Part shown: positions 1-17,168 of the stretch, piece by piece | Position numbering within the stretch: position 1 is the stretch's first letter | How the letters are laid out: every line of letters begins with the position of its first letter | Origin: Paludibacteraceae bacterium | GTDB taxonomy: Bacteria > Bacteroidota > Bacteroidia > Bacteroidales > Paludibacteraceae | Assembly (NCBI GenBank): GCA_017962085.1 | Contig: JAGCWA010000012.1 | Coordinates: 35,253-99,252 of the forward strand | DNA: 64,000 bases | Direction: 5' to 3' | Made by a program: the position numbers and the translations under genes | The notes under the pieces: model-generated | Database searches by the model: none | What the model was told of the DNA's origin: nothing | What the model saw: the letters and a program-made list of their open reading frames with translations, nothing else

Positions 1-1866
1 GTTTTCCTTGCATATACATTGAGTGGGTTGCGACCTGCCTCTATTGTTAAATTAACAGCGGATTTTTATTACCTCTTGGACGAGAGGTCTATAAATGAGT
101 ATTACGAACTGAATGAATCAATCAGCAATAAATACACGTTTGGTGGCGGTTTACAAATCGATCCAGTTCAAGGCAAGGTTGCGGGAATGCCGCATGCGGT
201 AATTCGTTGGACTACGAACCTTAATTCTGACGGAAAACCTGATTTTCTTGGTACTAATCACGAGATAAAATTAGCCCAAAAAACAGGAGCACAATCTGAG
301 GCAATGGTAGGTTATGCGGACAGCAACGGAAATATCACGTTTTATTTTGGACGTTACGCCCCTAGCAATACACCTATCGGCATCGATAACATAGAAATCA
401 CAGGTACGGTTCAAGACAATATCGTAGATCCAACCAGCAGTGAATCTGGCGTATGCAATTCCTACGACACCATCATCGTCTATGCTGACGCTGCCCCTGA
501 AACAGGAACCTACTGCTTAGACGAGAATGGCAATCCAATGTCTCAGAAGATAATCTGGCAGGATGACTTCGGCACCTTCACCTCCGAAACAGAGTATTGG
601 ACGTGGGACTATACAGATTTAAGCAATCCTAAGAAGGTGACGCACCAGACCTCCGGAAGCGACAAGTGGATTACCGACTTGCCGTATGAGATACCTGGTG
701 CCGTATATAATGGCATGAAAAAGGGAGAGGCTCCTCGTCCGGAAGGATGGTACCGTGTTGTTTCCTTCTTGTCCGACCAAGGCGGGGCAGATTTGGGTTG
801 GACGGCTGTAGCTTATGATGGAACGTATCCTAATAAATCAAAGTATGCATTAAAAAAGGATGGTGTGTCTTATTTCCCTGACCACACGTATCAGGACACT
901 TCCGCAATGGGTGGTATGCTCCAAATCAATATGGGTTGCTATAAAGGTGAAGTTATTTACAGCCGTGTTATTAGCGGTTTGTGTGAAAAAACAATGGTTT
1001 TCAAATGCTTTATCAACACGTTTTCCGACAGCTATGGAACTCCAGTCTCTATTTATTTGAGGGCAACCGAAATAGATGATTCGGGACAACCAGTGGGCAC
1101 TCCATTCGTTTCAGATCCTGTTGAAAAGCTTGCTATAAATGACCGTGAATCAGCAGGTTGGAAAGAAGTGAGAGTGGCATTCGAGTTGACACGAACCGGG
1201 AATGTGATGCTTGAGATCGTATCCAATAATGGTGATGGACCTGATGGCTATGAGAATAGTCAAGGCAACGATTTGTTGCTGGACGACATCCAACTCTTCA
1301 CTTGCGGAACACCTGACGTGAACATCTATTTCGACAAAAACTTAAGCGAAAAGGAAACAGTTGCCTGTGAGGGTGAGTCTATTGGACTTTATGTCGATGA
1401 ATCAGAAGCAATCAAGTCCTATTGGAATGGCAACCCATATTATGTGTACCAATACTCGACTACACCTGATAACAGCAAGTCTTGGAAGACGATCGTCATC
1501 ACAGAGGACAACCATTGCTTAGTTCAGCACTCTTCGTCCGATTCTTTGGGACAAAACGAGAAAGTTTATTATCGATGTGTCACAGGAACCTTGTCCGTAC
1601 TAGAGAATGAAATCTCACTCTACGGCTATTTCCGTCCGAACGATCCTTGCGGAGCTTTCTCCATCTCAACTCCAATTGAACGCACGGTGTATTGTGTGAC
1701 AAGAGTAGAGACACAACCTGCAGAAAATATAGACGAAATAGTAAACGTCTATACGATCACTGGCGCACTGGTGAAATCCAACGTCAGAAGATCCAAGGCT
1801 TTGAATGGATTGAAGAAGGGTTCCTACTACATCATAGGCCACGAAAAGGTGCTGGTTGATCTATAA
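1..1866 (+). CDS. Secreted protein with T9SS-type C-terminal tail, 5' end outside window
   Basis: The reading frame is open from the first base, so the true start lies upstream; the first in-window start-like codon is a TTG at position 19. The visible part is about 620 residues, rich in Asp, Gly, Thr and aromatic residues as in large extracellular beta-sandwich proteins. The last 50 residues (with VYTITGALVKS and a final lysine/valine-rich strand) resemble a type A sorting domain of the type IX secretion system, which would place the product at the cell surface. No enzymatic motif was recognised. A strong hairpin follows the stop codon. Function is unknown. Confidence 0.7.
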   Translation, partial: VFLAYTLSGLRPASIVKLTADFYYLLDERSINEYYELNESISNKYTFGGGLQIDPVQGKVAGMPHAVIRWTTNLNSDGKPDFLGTNHEIKLAQKTGAQSEAMVGYADSNGNITFYFGRYAPSNTPIGIDNIEITGTVQDNIVDPTSSESGVCNSYDTIIVYADAAPETGTYCLDENGNPMSQKIIWQDDFGTFTSETEYWTWDYTDLSNPKKVTHQTSGSDKWITDLPYEIPGAVYNGMKKGEAPRPEGWYRVVSFLSDQGGADLGWTAVAYDGTYPNKSKYALKKDGVSYFPDHTYQDTSAMGGMLQINMGCYKGEVIYSRVISGLCEKTMVFKCFINTFSDSYGTPVSIYLRATEIDDSGQPVGTPFVSDPVEKLAINDRESAGWKEVRVAFELTRTGNVMLEIVSNNGDGPDGYENSQGNDLLLDDIQLFTCGTPDVNIYFDKNLSEKETVACEGESIGLYVDESEAIKSYWNGNPYYVYQYSTTPDNSKSWKTIVITEDNHCLVQHSSSDSLGQNEKVYYRCVTGTLSVLENEISLYGYFRPNDPCGAFSISTPIERTVYCVTRVETQPAENIDEIVNVYTITGALVKSNVRRSKALNGLKKGSYYIIGHEKVLVDL

Positions 1867-1887
1867 TCCACCTCTCTAACAAAAGTT

Positions 1888-1922
1888 GCGGGCTGTTCCA
1901 TGCTGTGGGACAGCCCGCTTTC
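1888..1922 (+). terminator. Intrinsic terminator after the T9SS protein gene
   Basis: A 12-bp stem (GCGGGCTGTTCC against GGGACAGCCCGC, 1888-1899 and 1907-1918) with a 7-nt loop is followed by TTTCG. It lies 22 bp after the stop codon. Confidence 0.75.
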
Positions 1923-2022
1923 GTATCAGAAGCGCAGGAAGGGCATTCTCGTGCGTTTAAAGGGCGTTACGAGAGGAAGGGTGACTCCTCTACCCCATCC
2001 AATAAGATCTTCCGAAAAAGCA

Positions 2023-2069
2023 AAAAAAGAACCCCGCAGGATAGACCAACGGTCTCGAACCTGCGGGGT
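2023..2069 (-). terminator. Intrinsic terminator of the purF-pyrG-carAB operon
   Basis: Read on the minus strand, ACCCCGCAGG (2060-2069) pairs perfectly with CCTGCGGGGT (2031-2040), followed by a U-rich run (TTCTTTTTTTG). It sits just past the carAB stop codon. Confidence 0.85.
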
Positions 2070-2094
2070 GTAAAACAATCGTCCGAATAGTGGC

Positions 2095-9852
<7,758 letters not shown>

Positions 9853-9992
9853 AAATCCTCCTCTTGTTGACAATTAAACTACAAAACATACGCGAAGTAA
9901 ATCTTTTTGCTACAAACACGCAAGTAAAAACAATAAAAAGTTTTTAAAACAAAAGAATAAGAAACTTTTTGTAAAAAATATTGTATTTTGAC

Positions 9993-10022
9993 TTGCTATT
10001 TGAAAGATAAATAGTATTTTTG
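9993..10022 (+). promoter_or_regulatory. Predicted Bacteroidetes promoter of amtB
   Basis: TTG (9993-9995), a 19-bp spacer and TATTTTTG (10015-10022) fit the TTTG/TAnnTTTG consensus. The rest of the 300-bp purF-amtB gap is AT-rich with no further gene seen; the leader of the amtB transcript would be about 125 nt. Confidence 0.6.
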
Positions 10023-10152
10023 CGTGTCATTATGATTGAAAACACAAAATATTGACTACAATATGCAATGAATATACGATTTTTTAGAGCAATTAGATAC
10101 TAAAAATCGGCAATAAAAGATAATTTATGTACAATATTTAATATCAGTTATT

Positions 10153-11541
10153 ATGAAAACAAAAAAGAGATGGATTATCATGATGTCGTTCATGGCTATC
10201 GTAGCGGCATTGGGCATCTTCATCCCTGAAGAACAGGGTCTATGGGAGTTTGTGGAGACGGAAGAGTGCACGTCGAGCAATGTGGCATGGATGATCACGG
10301 CCACAATTTTCGTGTTGATGATGACTCCGGGTCTCTCCTTTTTCTACGGTGGTATGGTGGGAAAGAAAAACGTCATCAGCACCATCCTGCAATCATTCAT
10401 CGCCATGGGTATCATCAGTGTCCTGTGGGTGATTTTCGGGTTCTCCCTCGCTTTCGGAAACGATTTGGGCGGACTGGGTCTGATCGGTGACCCGACACAA
10501 TACTTCATGTTCCACAATGTGGGCGCCAAACCTGAACCTTACCTGACCGCCACCATACCGTTGGCGCTGTACGCTATCTTCCAGATGAAATTCGCCATCA
10601 TCACTCCTTCCCTTATCACAGGGTCTTTCGCGGAGCGTGTGCGTTTCTCCGCTTACATGGTCTTCATGATGCTCTTCTGCATCTTCATCTACTGTCCGCT
10701 GGCCCACTGGACGTGGCATCCGGATGGTTTGTTGCATAAATGGCTGAACATACACGACTTCGCGGGCGGTATCGTCGTGCACGCCTCCAGCGGTGTGGCG
10801 GCGCTCGTCGGGGCGCTCTTCCTGGGCCGCAGGACGAACGTGCGGTCGGAGAACCACATCCCTGCCAACGTGCCTTTCGTCTTATTGGGTGCGGCCTTGC
10901 TGTGGCTGGGTTGGTTCGGCTTCAACGGTGGTTCGAGCTTGGCGGCGGACGGTATCGCCATCAAGGCGTTCCTCAACACGAACACGGCCGGTGCGACGGC
11001 CATGATGAGCTGGATCTTCATCGATTGCCTGCGTGGCAGGAAGCCTTCCGGCATGGGTGCGGCTGTCGGTGCGGTGGTAGGATTGGTGGCCATCACACCT
11101 TGTGCGGACGTGGTGACGACGAGCCAAAGCTTCATCATCGCATTGCTCACGACGCTCGTCTGCAACACCGCCGTGCATTGGAGGGAGAAATCAAGCATCG
11201 ACGATGCGCTCGACGTGTTCCCGACCCACGGAATGGGAGGTATCTTCGCCACCATCCTCACGGGTGTCTTCTCCTACACGGGTCTGATCCATGGCAACTG
11301 GACGGAGTTCCTCAATAGCGTATTGGGCGTCGTCATTGTCGTCGCCTACACGTTCATCGTCAGCTTCGCGCTCTATTGGATCACGAACAAGATGATCCCG
11401 ATGCGTGTCAGCGTCAAGTCGGAGCGCATGGGTCTGGATGTCAGCCAACATGACGAGTCCTACGCTTTCAGCGACAGTGCGGAAAGGGAAATAGCGGAGT
11501 ACTTCGAGAACTACTCGGAGAAGGACCAGAGGGACATTTAG
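10153..11541 (+). CDS. amtB: Ammonium transporter, Amt/MEP family
   Basis: Inner-membrane channel that imports ammonium. The 462-residue product has an N-terminal hydrophobic segment and the expected series of about 11 membrane helices. Family signatures include TPGLSFFYGGMVGKKN, FAGGIVVHASSGVAAL (first pore histidine region) and DVFPTHGMGGIFATILTGVF (second histidine region). It is divergent from the glutamine-consuming purF-pyrG-carAB operon. No GlnB/GlnK regulator follows it. It lies far from the nitrogenase-like genes and need not be linked to them. Confidence 0.93.
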   Translation: MKTKKRWIIMMSFMAIVAALGIFIPEEQGLWEFVETEECTSSNVAWMITATIFVLMMTPGLSFFYGGMVGKKNVISTILQSFIAMGIISVLWVIFGFSLAFGNDLGGLGLIGDPTQYFMFHNVGAKPEPYLTATIPLALYAIFQMKFAIITPSLITGSFAERVRFSAYMVFMMLFCIFIYCPLAHWTWHPDGLLHKWLNIHDFAGGIVVHASSGVAALVGALFLGRRTNVRSENHIPANVPFVLLGAALLWLGWFGFNGGSSLAADGIAIKAFLNTNTAGATAMMSWIFIDCLRGRKPSGMGAAVGAVVGLVAITPCADVVTTSQSFIIALLTTLVCNTAVHWREKSSIDDALDVFPTHGMGGIFATILTGVFSYTGLIHGNWTEFLNSVLGVVIVVAYTFIVSFALYWITNKMIPMRVSVKSERMGLDVSQHDESYAFSDSAEREIAEYFENYSEKDQRDI

Positions 11542-11545
11542 AGAA

Positions 11546-11566
11546 TTAAGAATTAAGAATTAAGAA
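11546..11566 (+). repeat. Short tandem TTAAGAA repeats after amtB
   Basis: Three tandem copies of a 7-mer (TAAGAAT) follow the amtB stop. Similar short TTAAGAATTAAG strings occur at 24241-24275 after the NifH-like gene and, on the other strand, at 30050-30078 before the CGL-like gene. They look like ordinary AT-rich intergenic repeats. Confidence 0.5.
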
Positions 11567-11604
11567 TTAATAATTCGTTTGTAATTTTTATACTAGTTAA
11601 GGGG

Positions 11605-11642
11605 GCGCCGTAGGGAGGTTTCGTAAGACTTCTCTACGGCGC
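11605..11642 (+). terminator. Hairpin after amtB, likely terminator
   Basis: GCGCCGTAG (11605-11613) pairs perfectly with CTACGGCGC (11634-11642). There is no U-run, so its role as a terminator is uncertain. Confidence 0.45.
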
Positions 11643-11722
11643 AATTGTATAGATGGGTGAATAGTCCCAGACATAATCTCCCAAAAACATCTCCAACAAT
11701 CTCCGTTTGTCAAAAAAAAATC

Positions 11723-11730
11723 TATATTTG
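11723..11730 (+). promoter_or_regulatory. Probable -7 element for the 11808-13638 operon
   Basis: TATATTTG fits TAnnTTTG. A -33 element at the usual 19-20 bp spacing is not clear; the nearest TTTG (11705) is 14 bp away. Confidence 0.4.
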
Positions 11731-11807
11731 CAACCAAATGCAAAACTTGTACGTGTGTTTTTAATGTTTTGCGACACATTAATAGAACAATTTAAACAGA
11801 TAAAAGC

Positions 11808-12254
11808 ATGACCAGAAAACTCATTTCATTAATACTTGCTATAGGATTCTCCACGTTTGTCCATGCGGGGAAAACACTGATGATAAACGGAGAGAAGGCG
11901 GAACGGGACGACGTGTCAACAATAACCTTTGCCGAAGATGAACTTGAACTGAAATATTCCGACGGCAGCACATTCAAACTGGACATCGAAACGGTGGAGA
12001 TCAATTTCTCCGTATCAAGTGGCACAGATGGAGTTCCGACGAACACCTTTTCTGTCAACACGCTCGTCGAAGACCACATTCTCCTGTCCGGACTCGAGAA
12101 AGGTTCCCAAGTACAAATCATACGTACAGACGGCAAAGTGCTTTTCTCGACAGTCGCCGAAGAATCGGAATTGACAATACACACAGACAAAATGTCTCCT
12201 GCGCCTTACCTGATCAAGGTGGGAAACCAATTCGTGAAAATCATTAAAAAATAG
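11808..12254 (+). CDS. Small exported protein with T9SS type A-like tail
   Basis: A 148-residue product with a clear signal peptide (MTRKLISLILAIGFSTFVHA, cleavage after HA). The middle (GEKAERDDVSTITFAEDELELKYSDGS) resembles the N-terminal segment of the next gene's product, and the C-terminal half (strands ending in PYLIKVGNQFVKIIKK) looks like a T9SS sorting domain. It therefore seems to be a short secreted carrier or adaptor of unknown role. It sits 19 bp upstream of the GH5 gene and is probably co-transcribed with it. Confidence 0.65.
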   Translation: MTRKLISLILAIGFSTFVHAGKTLMINGEKAERDDVSTITFAEDELELKYSDGSTFKLDIETVEINFSVSSGTDGVPTNTFSVNTLVEDHILLSGLEKGSQVQIIRTDGKVLFSTVAEESELTIHTDKMSPAPYLIKVGNQFVKIIKK

Positions 12255-12273
12255 CATCCAATACCAGACTCAA

Positions 12274-13638
12274 ATGAAAAGGCTCATTCTTTTAGCATTA
12301 GCTATCTCTTCGATTACGCTTAACGCACAGAACAGGGTTGAGGTCACCATGGAAGATGGTTCGACACAAACCTATCCGACCTCTTCCGTCGAGGCTATCC
12401 GCTTCGAACAAGGGAACAACTTCACCATCACCACCGAAGAGGGCGAGACCATAGCATTCGACGGGAACGCACGCAATATCAGGTTCAAGAAGGACCACGC
12501 CATCGACGGCACATCCGTACAAACCATCACCCAAAGTCTTGGATTAGGGTGGAATCTGGGGAACAACTTGGATGCTCAAAACAACGGATACTCGAGTGAG
12601 ACAGCTTGGGGGAACCACCCCGCGACATTGAAGACATTCCAAGCGGTAAAGGCCGCCGGCTTTTCTTCCGTGCGCATCCCTATCACATGGATGGGCCACA
12701 TCGGCAGCGCACCTGATTATAAGATCGAAGAGAAATACATGAACCGAGTGGCTGAGGTGGTGGGCTACGCAAAGGAGGTAGGGCTCAAAGCCATCATCAA
12801 CATACACCACGACGGAGCCGACAGCAAATACTGGCTGGACATATTGGGCGCCTCAAAAAGCGCGGAACGCAACACACAAGTGAAAAACCAACTCTCCGCA
12901 TTATGGAAACAGATAGCCGAAAGATTCAAATACGAAGGGGACTATCTGATCTTTGAGGCCATGAACGAAATCCACGACGGCAACTGGGGTTGGGGCGAAA
13001 ACAGAACCGATGGTGGCGCACAATACCGCGTATACAACGAGTGGCTGCAACTATTTGTCGACGTAGTACGTTCCACCGGGGGTGAAAACAGATACAGGTA
13101 CTTGGGTTGCCCCGGTTACGTCACCAACATAGACCTCACCATCAGTGAGCTGAAATTGCCCACAGACGTAGTTAAGAACAGATTGCTTGTCGCTGTACAC
13201 TTCTACGACCCCTACACCTACGCGCTCAACAACGAGAAGACCGAATGGGGACACACCGGCAGAGACAAGGAAGAATGGGGAGACGAAGACAATGTGATCG
13301 ACAACTTCAACCGTATGAAGAGAAAATTTGTCGACAACGGTGTTCCCGTTTACCTCGGCGAATTCGGCTGTGTACACCGTAGCACCGACCGTGCCGAAGC
13401 ATTCCGCAAATATTACCTCGAATACGTCTGCAAGGCCGCCAAAGATTATGGATTATCCCTCTTTTTCTGGGATAACGGTTCAGCCGGCACAGGCAAAGAG
13501 CAGTCCGGACTGATCGACCATGCGACAGGAGCCTACCTCAACAACGGCAAAGAGGTGGTCGACATCATGGTGAACGCATACTACAACGAGGATCCGAATT
13601 ACACGCTTCAATCGGTCTACAACAACGCGCCGAGATAA
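12274..13638 (+). CDS. Secreted GH5 endoglucanase (GH5_4-like)
   Basis: Hydrolyses internal beta-1,4 bonds of glucans such as cellulose or xyloglucan. The 454-residue product has a signal peptide (residues 1-19), a short beta-rich N-terminal segment (20-75) and a GH5 barrel from about 80. Seen motifs are GWNLGNNLDA, ETAWGNH, the acid/base Glu232 in FEAMNEIHDG and the nucleophile Glu363 in VYLGEFGCV. GWNLGN plus ETAWGN is typical of subfamily 4. There is no sorting tail on this protein, while the gene before it encodes one. No SusC/SusD genes are nearby. Confidence 0.9.
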   Translation: MKRLILLALAISSITLNAQNRVEVTMEDGSTQTYPTSSVEAIRFEQGNNFTITTEEGETIAFDGNARNIRFKKDHAIDGTSVQTITQSLGLGWNLGNNLDAQNNGYSSETAWGNHPATLKTFQAVKAAGFSSVRIPITWMGHIGSAPDYKIEEKYMNRVAEVVGYAKEVGLKAIINIHHDGADSKYWLDILGASKSAERNTQVKNQLSALWKQIAERFKYEGDYLIFEAMNEIHDGNWGWGENRTDGGAQYRVYNEWLQLFVDVVRSTGGENRYRYLGCPGYVTNIDLTISELKLPTDVVKNRLLVAVHFYDPYTYALNNEKTEWGHTGRDKEEWGDEDNVIDNFNRMKRKFVDNGVPVYLGEFGCVHRSTDRAEAFRKYYLEYVCKAAKDYGLSLFFWDNGSAGTGKEQSGLIDHATGAYLNNGKEVVDIMVNAYYNEDPNYTLQSVYNNAPR

Positions 13639-13689
13639 GCCACATGTTCAACGCTTAACGGCAAAACATAGGCAAGCGGGGAAGAGACC

Positions 13690-15036
13690 TCAATAAATCA
13701 GCTTCGTCATAAACATCGCCACAAGGGTGCTGACGGTCACGCAAATCAAGCCTGGGATCATGAAGCTATGGTTGAGCAGGTACTTGCCGATGACGGTGGT
13801 GCCTGAACGGTCGAAATTCACCGTGGCGATATCGCTTGGATAGTTAGGGATGAAGAAGTAGCCGTAGACGCTTGGCAGAACACCCAACAAGACAGGTCCA
13901 GGAATGCCCAACGAATAGGCCAACGGCAACATGGCGACGACCACCGCCCCCTGCGAATTGATCAACACAGAGACCGCAAAGAACGCGAAAGCGATACTCC
14001 ACGGATATTCACTGACAATACCGGTCAAACCGCTCTTCATCACATCAAGGTAATTGGAGAAATAGGTGTCCGCCAGCCAAGCGATACCATAGATGGCGAC
14101 CACCGCCACCATACCACTCTGCCACACCGGTCCAGCCACCGCCTTCTTCGGCTCAGCCTTGCAGAAGAGGATCATCAAGGCAGCCGCCGCAATCATAACA
14201 ATCTGAATGATGATATTCATACCCAATGGTTTGCCATTGTACTCAGGACGGATATCATGCTCCGCAATCTGCATGACGGAGAACAACACGATGACGGCAA
14301 GCGCACCCAAGAAGATGTATACGGCGGCTTTGGCATGAGAACTGACCTCCTTGTCGAGCACGGAGGCGGTGCTGCCATACATGTACTCCTTCATTTTCGG
14401 ATCCGCCAGGCGAGCCTGGAACTGAGGGTCTTTGTCAAGGTCCAAGCCTCTGTTGTAGGACCATGCGGCAGCAGCCATCAATCCGCAGATGCAGGCCGGG
14501 ATAGTGATGGCGATGACACCAAGATTATTGACGTCGAACCCATTCTCGTTAGAGATGATAACGAACGAGGCCACCGCCGCCGCGATAGGCGAACAAGTGA
14601 TGCCCACCTGCGAAGCGATGCTGGCCACGCCACACGGACGTTCCGGACGGATACCCTTCTTCAACGATATATCACAGATGATAGGCATCAACGTATAGAC
14701 CACGTGGCCCGTACCGACCAATACGGTCAAGAAGAAGGTACAAAGAGGGGCTAAGATGGTGATGTACTTCGGATGTTTCCGCAGCAGCCTCTCCGCGATT
14801 TGAATCAGCCAATCCATTCCTCCGCTCGCCTGCATGATACCCGCACAAGTGACGGCGGCGATGATGATATAAATAACATCCGTAGGCGGATTGCCTGGTT
14901 TTAGTCCAAATCCGAACACCAAAATGGCCAAGCCGATACCACTGATGGCACCCAAAGCCAAACTACCGTAACGTGAACCCACATACAAAGCCATCAGCAC
15001 CACCAACAGCTGTAAAATCATCATCGTTATCTCCAT
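13690..15036 (-). CDS. dcuB: Anaerobic C4-dicarboxylate transporter, DcuA/DcuB family
   Basis: Inner-membrane carrier that exchanges fumarate, malate or aspartate for succinate during fumarate respiration. The 448-residue product has about ten hydrophobic segments and family motifs such as CAGIMQASGGMDWLIQIAE, GTGHVVYTLMPIICDI and SQVGITCSPIAAAVASFV. Length fits DcuA/DcuB (about 440). Its presence fits an anaerobic, succinate-producing organism. It converges on the GH5 gene and has its own promoter. Confidence 0.93.
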   Translation of the reverse strand: MEITMMILQLLVVLMALYVGSRYGSLALGAISGIGLAILVFGFGLKPGNPPTDVIYIIIAAVTCAGIMQASGGMDWLIQIAERLLRKHPKYITILAPLCTFFLTVLVGTGHVVYTLMPIICDISLKKGIRPERPCGVASIASQVGITCSPIAAAVASFVIISNENGFDVNNLGVIAITIPACICGLMAAAAWSYNRGLDLDKDPQFQARLADPKMKEYMYGSTASVLDKEVSSHAKAAVYIFLGALAVIVLFSVMQIAEHDIRPEYNGKPLGMNIIIQIVMIAAAALMILFCKAEPKKAVAGPVWQSGMVAVVAIYGIAWLADTYFSNYLDVMKSGLTGIVSEYPWSIAFAFFAVSVLINSQGAVVVAMLPLAYSLGIPGPVLLGVLPSVYGYFFIPNYPSDIATVNFDRSGTTVIGKYLLNHSFMIPGLICVTVSTLVAMFMTKLIY

Positions 15037-15063
15037 GATATTATCTCTTTAAGGTTTTTCTAA

Positions 15064-15094
15064 CAAAAATAGGTTTTTTCTTGGCAAACACAAA
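15064..15094 (-). promoter_or_regulatory. Predicted promoter of dcuB
   Basis: On the minus strand, TTTG (15091-15094), a 19-bp spacer and TATTTTTG (15064-15071) match the Bacteroidetes consensus closely, 28 bp before the start codon. Confidence 0.65.
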
Positions 15095-15493
15095 CCCTTA
15101 GGGGCACTATCTCACAAACTTTTTCTTAAACGTTTCATGCACACCACCGCAGTTCACACCAGGAATCCCATGATTTCACGTCCTCCACGCCGGAAGCCCC
15201 CGCCACGACAGAAGGCGCTAACACCACTCATTCAAAGGGATTTAGATTCGTCTCCGAGTCTGTGTCAATCGTTTCACCTCGAATTACTTGCATATCCCAA
15301 GCTTTTTTCCAAAATTTGCGCCGATTTTGTACATATCATGGCAATAACACTTAAGTGATTTATAAACGGGATGCAGAGAGTAGGCAACGAATACGTTTTT
15401 AATGTAAATATTCAATAAATTCAGGCAACAGCAATTCCGTCGAATGAACATCAACTACGTGAAAGGCGGATATTTATATAACGGATCATGTGA
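15095..15493 (+). other. Intergenic region without a supported gene
   Basis: About 400 bp between the divergent dcuB and the CrtI-like gene. A 73-codon open frame at 15137-15358 has no family resemblance and a composition unlike the neighbouring genes, so I do not call it. No clear promoter for the gene at 15494 was found. Confidence 0.5.
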
Positions 15494-16987
15494 ATGGAGA
15501 AGAAAAAGATTATCATCATAGGCGGAGGTGTGTCAGGTATGTCTGTGGGCATCTATGCGCAGACAAATGGTTTCGAATCCCAAATTATTGAAAAACATAG
15601 CATTGCAGGAGGTATATGCACAGCATGGTACCGCAAGAATTACAGGTTCGACTACAGCATCCAATGGTTGGTGGGCACGAAGGAAGGCGCCTTCCATAAC
15701 ACAATGCGCGAGACCAACATCATCAACGACCAAGTGCAGATCATCAATGCGGAGATCCACAACCGGAACATCGCCAAAGACGGATCGGACCTGATCATTT
15801 ACACGGACTTAGACCGTTGGAAAGAGTATCTTTTATCGATCTCCCCAGAAGACAAGAAGGCCATCCATAAATTGGCCAGCGACATCCGTTGGGCCTCCCA
15901 TCTCCAACCGTTTGACATCGCGCCCGCGCTTCGTACCGCGTTTAAATATACCAAAGCATTCTTCCACTGCTTTCCCTCCCTGTATATAGCCATTCGGCAC
16001 AGGGGGAAGAACTTCACCCAATATATCGAGTCGCTCAACATCAAAAGCGACGTCTTAAAGAAAAAGCTTCTAAATATCTATGGGGAAGGCAATTACGCCT
16101 GCTACGCATTCCTTTTGATCATGGGTTGGTATTTCCGCAAGAACGCAGGTTACCCAATCGGTGGCTCTTTAGGCGTGGCGGAGCGGATGAAGAGCAAGTA
16201 CGAATCATTAGGGGGAGAATTCCTCTTCAAGAAAGAGGTGGAGGAGATCATCGTGGAGAACGGTTCCGCCAAAGGGGTGAAACTGACCGATGGAACCATT
16301 CTAAGGGCCGACTACGTCGTGAGCGCCGCCGATGGCTACACCACGCTCTTCAATCTGCTGAAAGGTCAATTCAAATCTCCTAAGCTGGACCATGTCTATT
16401 CCAAATGGATATTGTTCACCTCCATGGTGCAAGTCTCTTTCGGCATCAACAAAGAGCTTCACACCGATTACAGCATACAAGTCGTACAAGCGTACGGGGA
16501 AAAGATCGGAAGCACGGAGCTCAAGCACAACTATAGGATCCTGAACTACAACTTTGATCCGACGATGGCGCCGGAAGGCAAATCTTGCATCATCATCCGA
16601 TTCGACAGCCCGTATGATCTTTGGAAAAATTTAGGCAAGGAAGCCTATAACGAGGAGAAAAAGAGGATCGAAGAGGATGCCAAGAAGATATTGGAGAAAC
16701 ATTATCCCGGCAGTTCCCAGCACATCGAGGTGTGTGACATCGCCACCCCACTGACCACCATCCGTTACACCGGGGCATGGAGGGGGTCCTACGAAGGCTT
16801 TATACCGACACCTAAAAATGTGATCGACCAATTGGACCAGCGGATACCGGGTCTGGACCATTTCTACTTAGCCGGACAATGGCTATTCCCTGGTGGAGGC
16901 ATTCCCCCGTCGGTTCAGTCCGGGAAATGGGCGATACAGCTTATTTGCCGAGATGAGAAGAGGAAGTTCGTGTCGAAACCCCAATAA
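15494..16987 (+). CDS. FAD-dependent oxidoreductase, phytoene desaturase (CrtI) / retinol saturase-like
   Basis: A 497-residue product with an N-terminal dinucleotide-binding fold (IIIIGGGVSGMSVGIYA, residues 6-22), the GG motif of the second part (EKHSIAGGICTAWYR) and a C-terminal FAD-contact segment (YLAGQWLFPGGGIPPSVQSG). This layout is typical of CrtI/CrtO-like desaturases and isomerases acting on lipids. No carotenoid genes are nearby and the substrate cannot be told from sequence. It is a single gene, followed by a 180-bp gap. Confidence 0.8.
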   Translation: MEKKKIIIIGGGVSGMSVGIYAQTNGFESQIIEKHSIAGGICTAWYRKNYRFDYSIQWLVGTKEGAFHNTMRETNIINDQVQIINAEIHNRNIAKDGSDLIIYTDLDRWKEYLLSISPEDKKAIHKLASDIRWASHLQPFDIAPALRTAFKYTKAFFHCFPSLYIAIRHRGKNFTQYIESLNIKSDVLKKKLLNIYGEGNYACYAFLLIMGWYFRKNAGYPIGGSLGVAERMKSKYESLGGEFLFKKEVEEIIVENGSAKGVKLTDGTILRADYVVSAADGYTTLFNLLKGQFKSPKLDHVYSKWILFTSMVQVSFGINKELHTDYSIQVVQAYGEKIGSTELKHNYRILNYNFDPTMAPEGKSCIIIRFDSPYDLWKNLGKEAYNEEKKRIEEDAKKILEKHYPGSSQHIEVCDIATPLTTIRYTGAWRGSYEGFIPTPKNVIDQLDQRIPGLDHFYLAGQWLFPGGGIPPSVQSGKWAIQLICRDEKRKFVSKPQ

Positions 16988-17136
16988 GCAAATCAGGCAT
17001 CCACATTGAGGCTATTTATTGTTTAATTGCATGGGGAATGCAAAGTGCTAATCAACTGACGCACAAGCACTCACAAAATGGAAGGATAAATTTACAGTTA
17101 AATTTACAAACAGTTCCCTTTTGCGTTTTTTTTAAT

Positions 17137-17144
17137 AACTTTGC
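17137..17144 (+). promoter_or_regulatory. Probable -7 element of cysE
   Basis: TAACTTTG fits TAnnTTTG, 24 bp before the cysE start. The -33 element is unclear, and the palindrome found before the cysK promoters is absent. Confidence 0.45.
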
Positions 17145-17168
17145 ATTTTCGTAAACAAAAACGTAGAA

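Noticed and set aside
15137-15358. 73-codon gene
   Set aside because: No family resemblance, odd Pro/Arg-rich composition, no promoter or ribosome site, and it lies between two divergent promoters.
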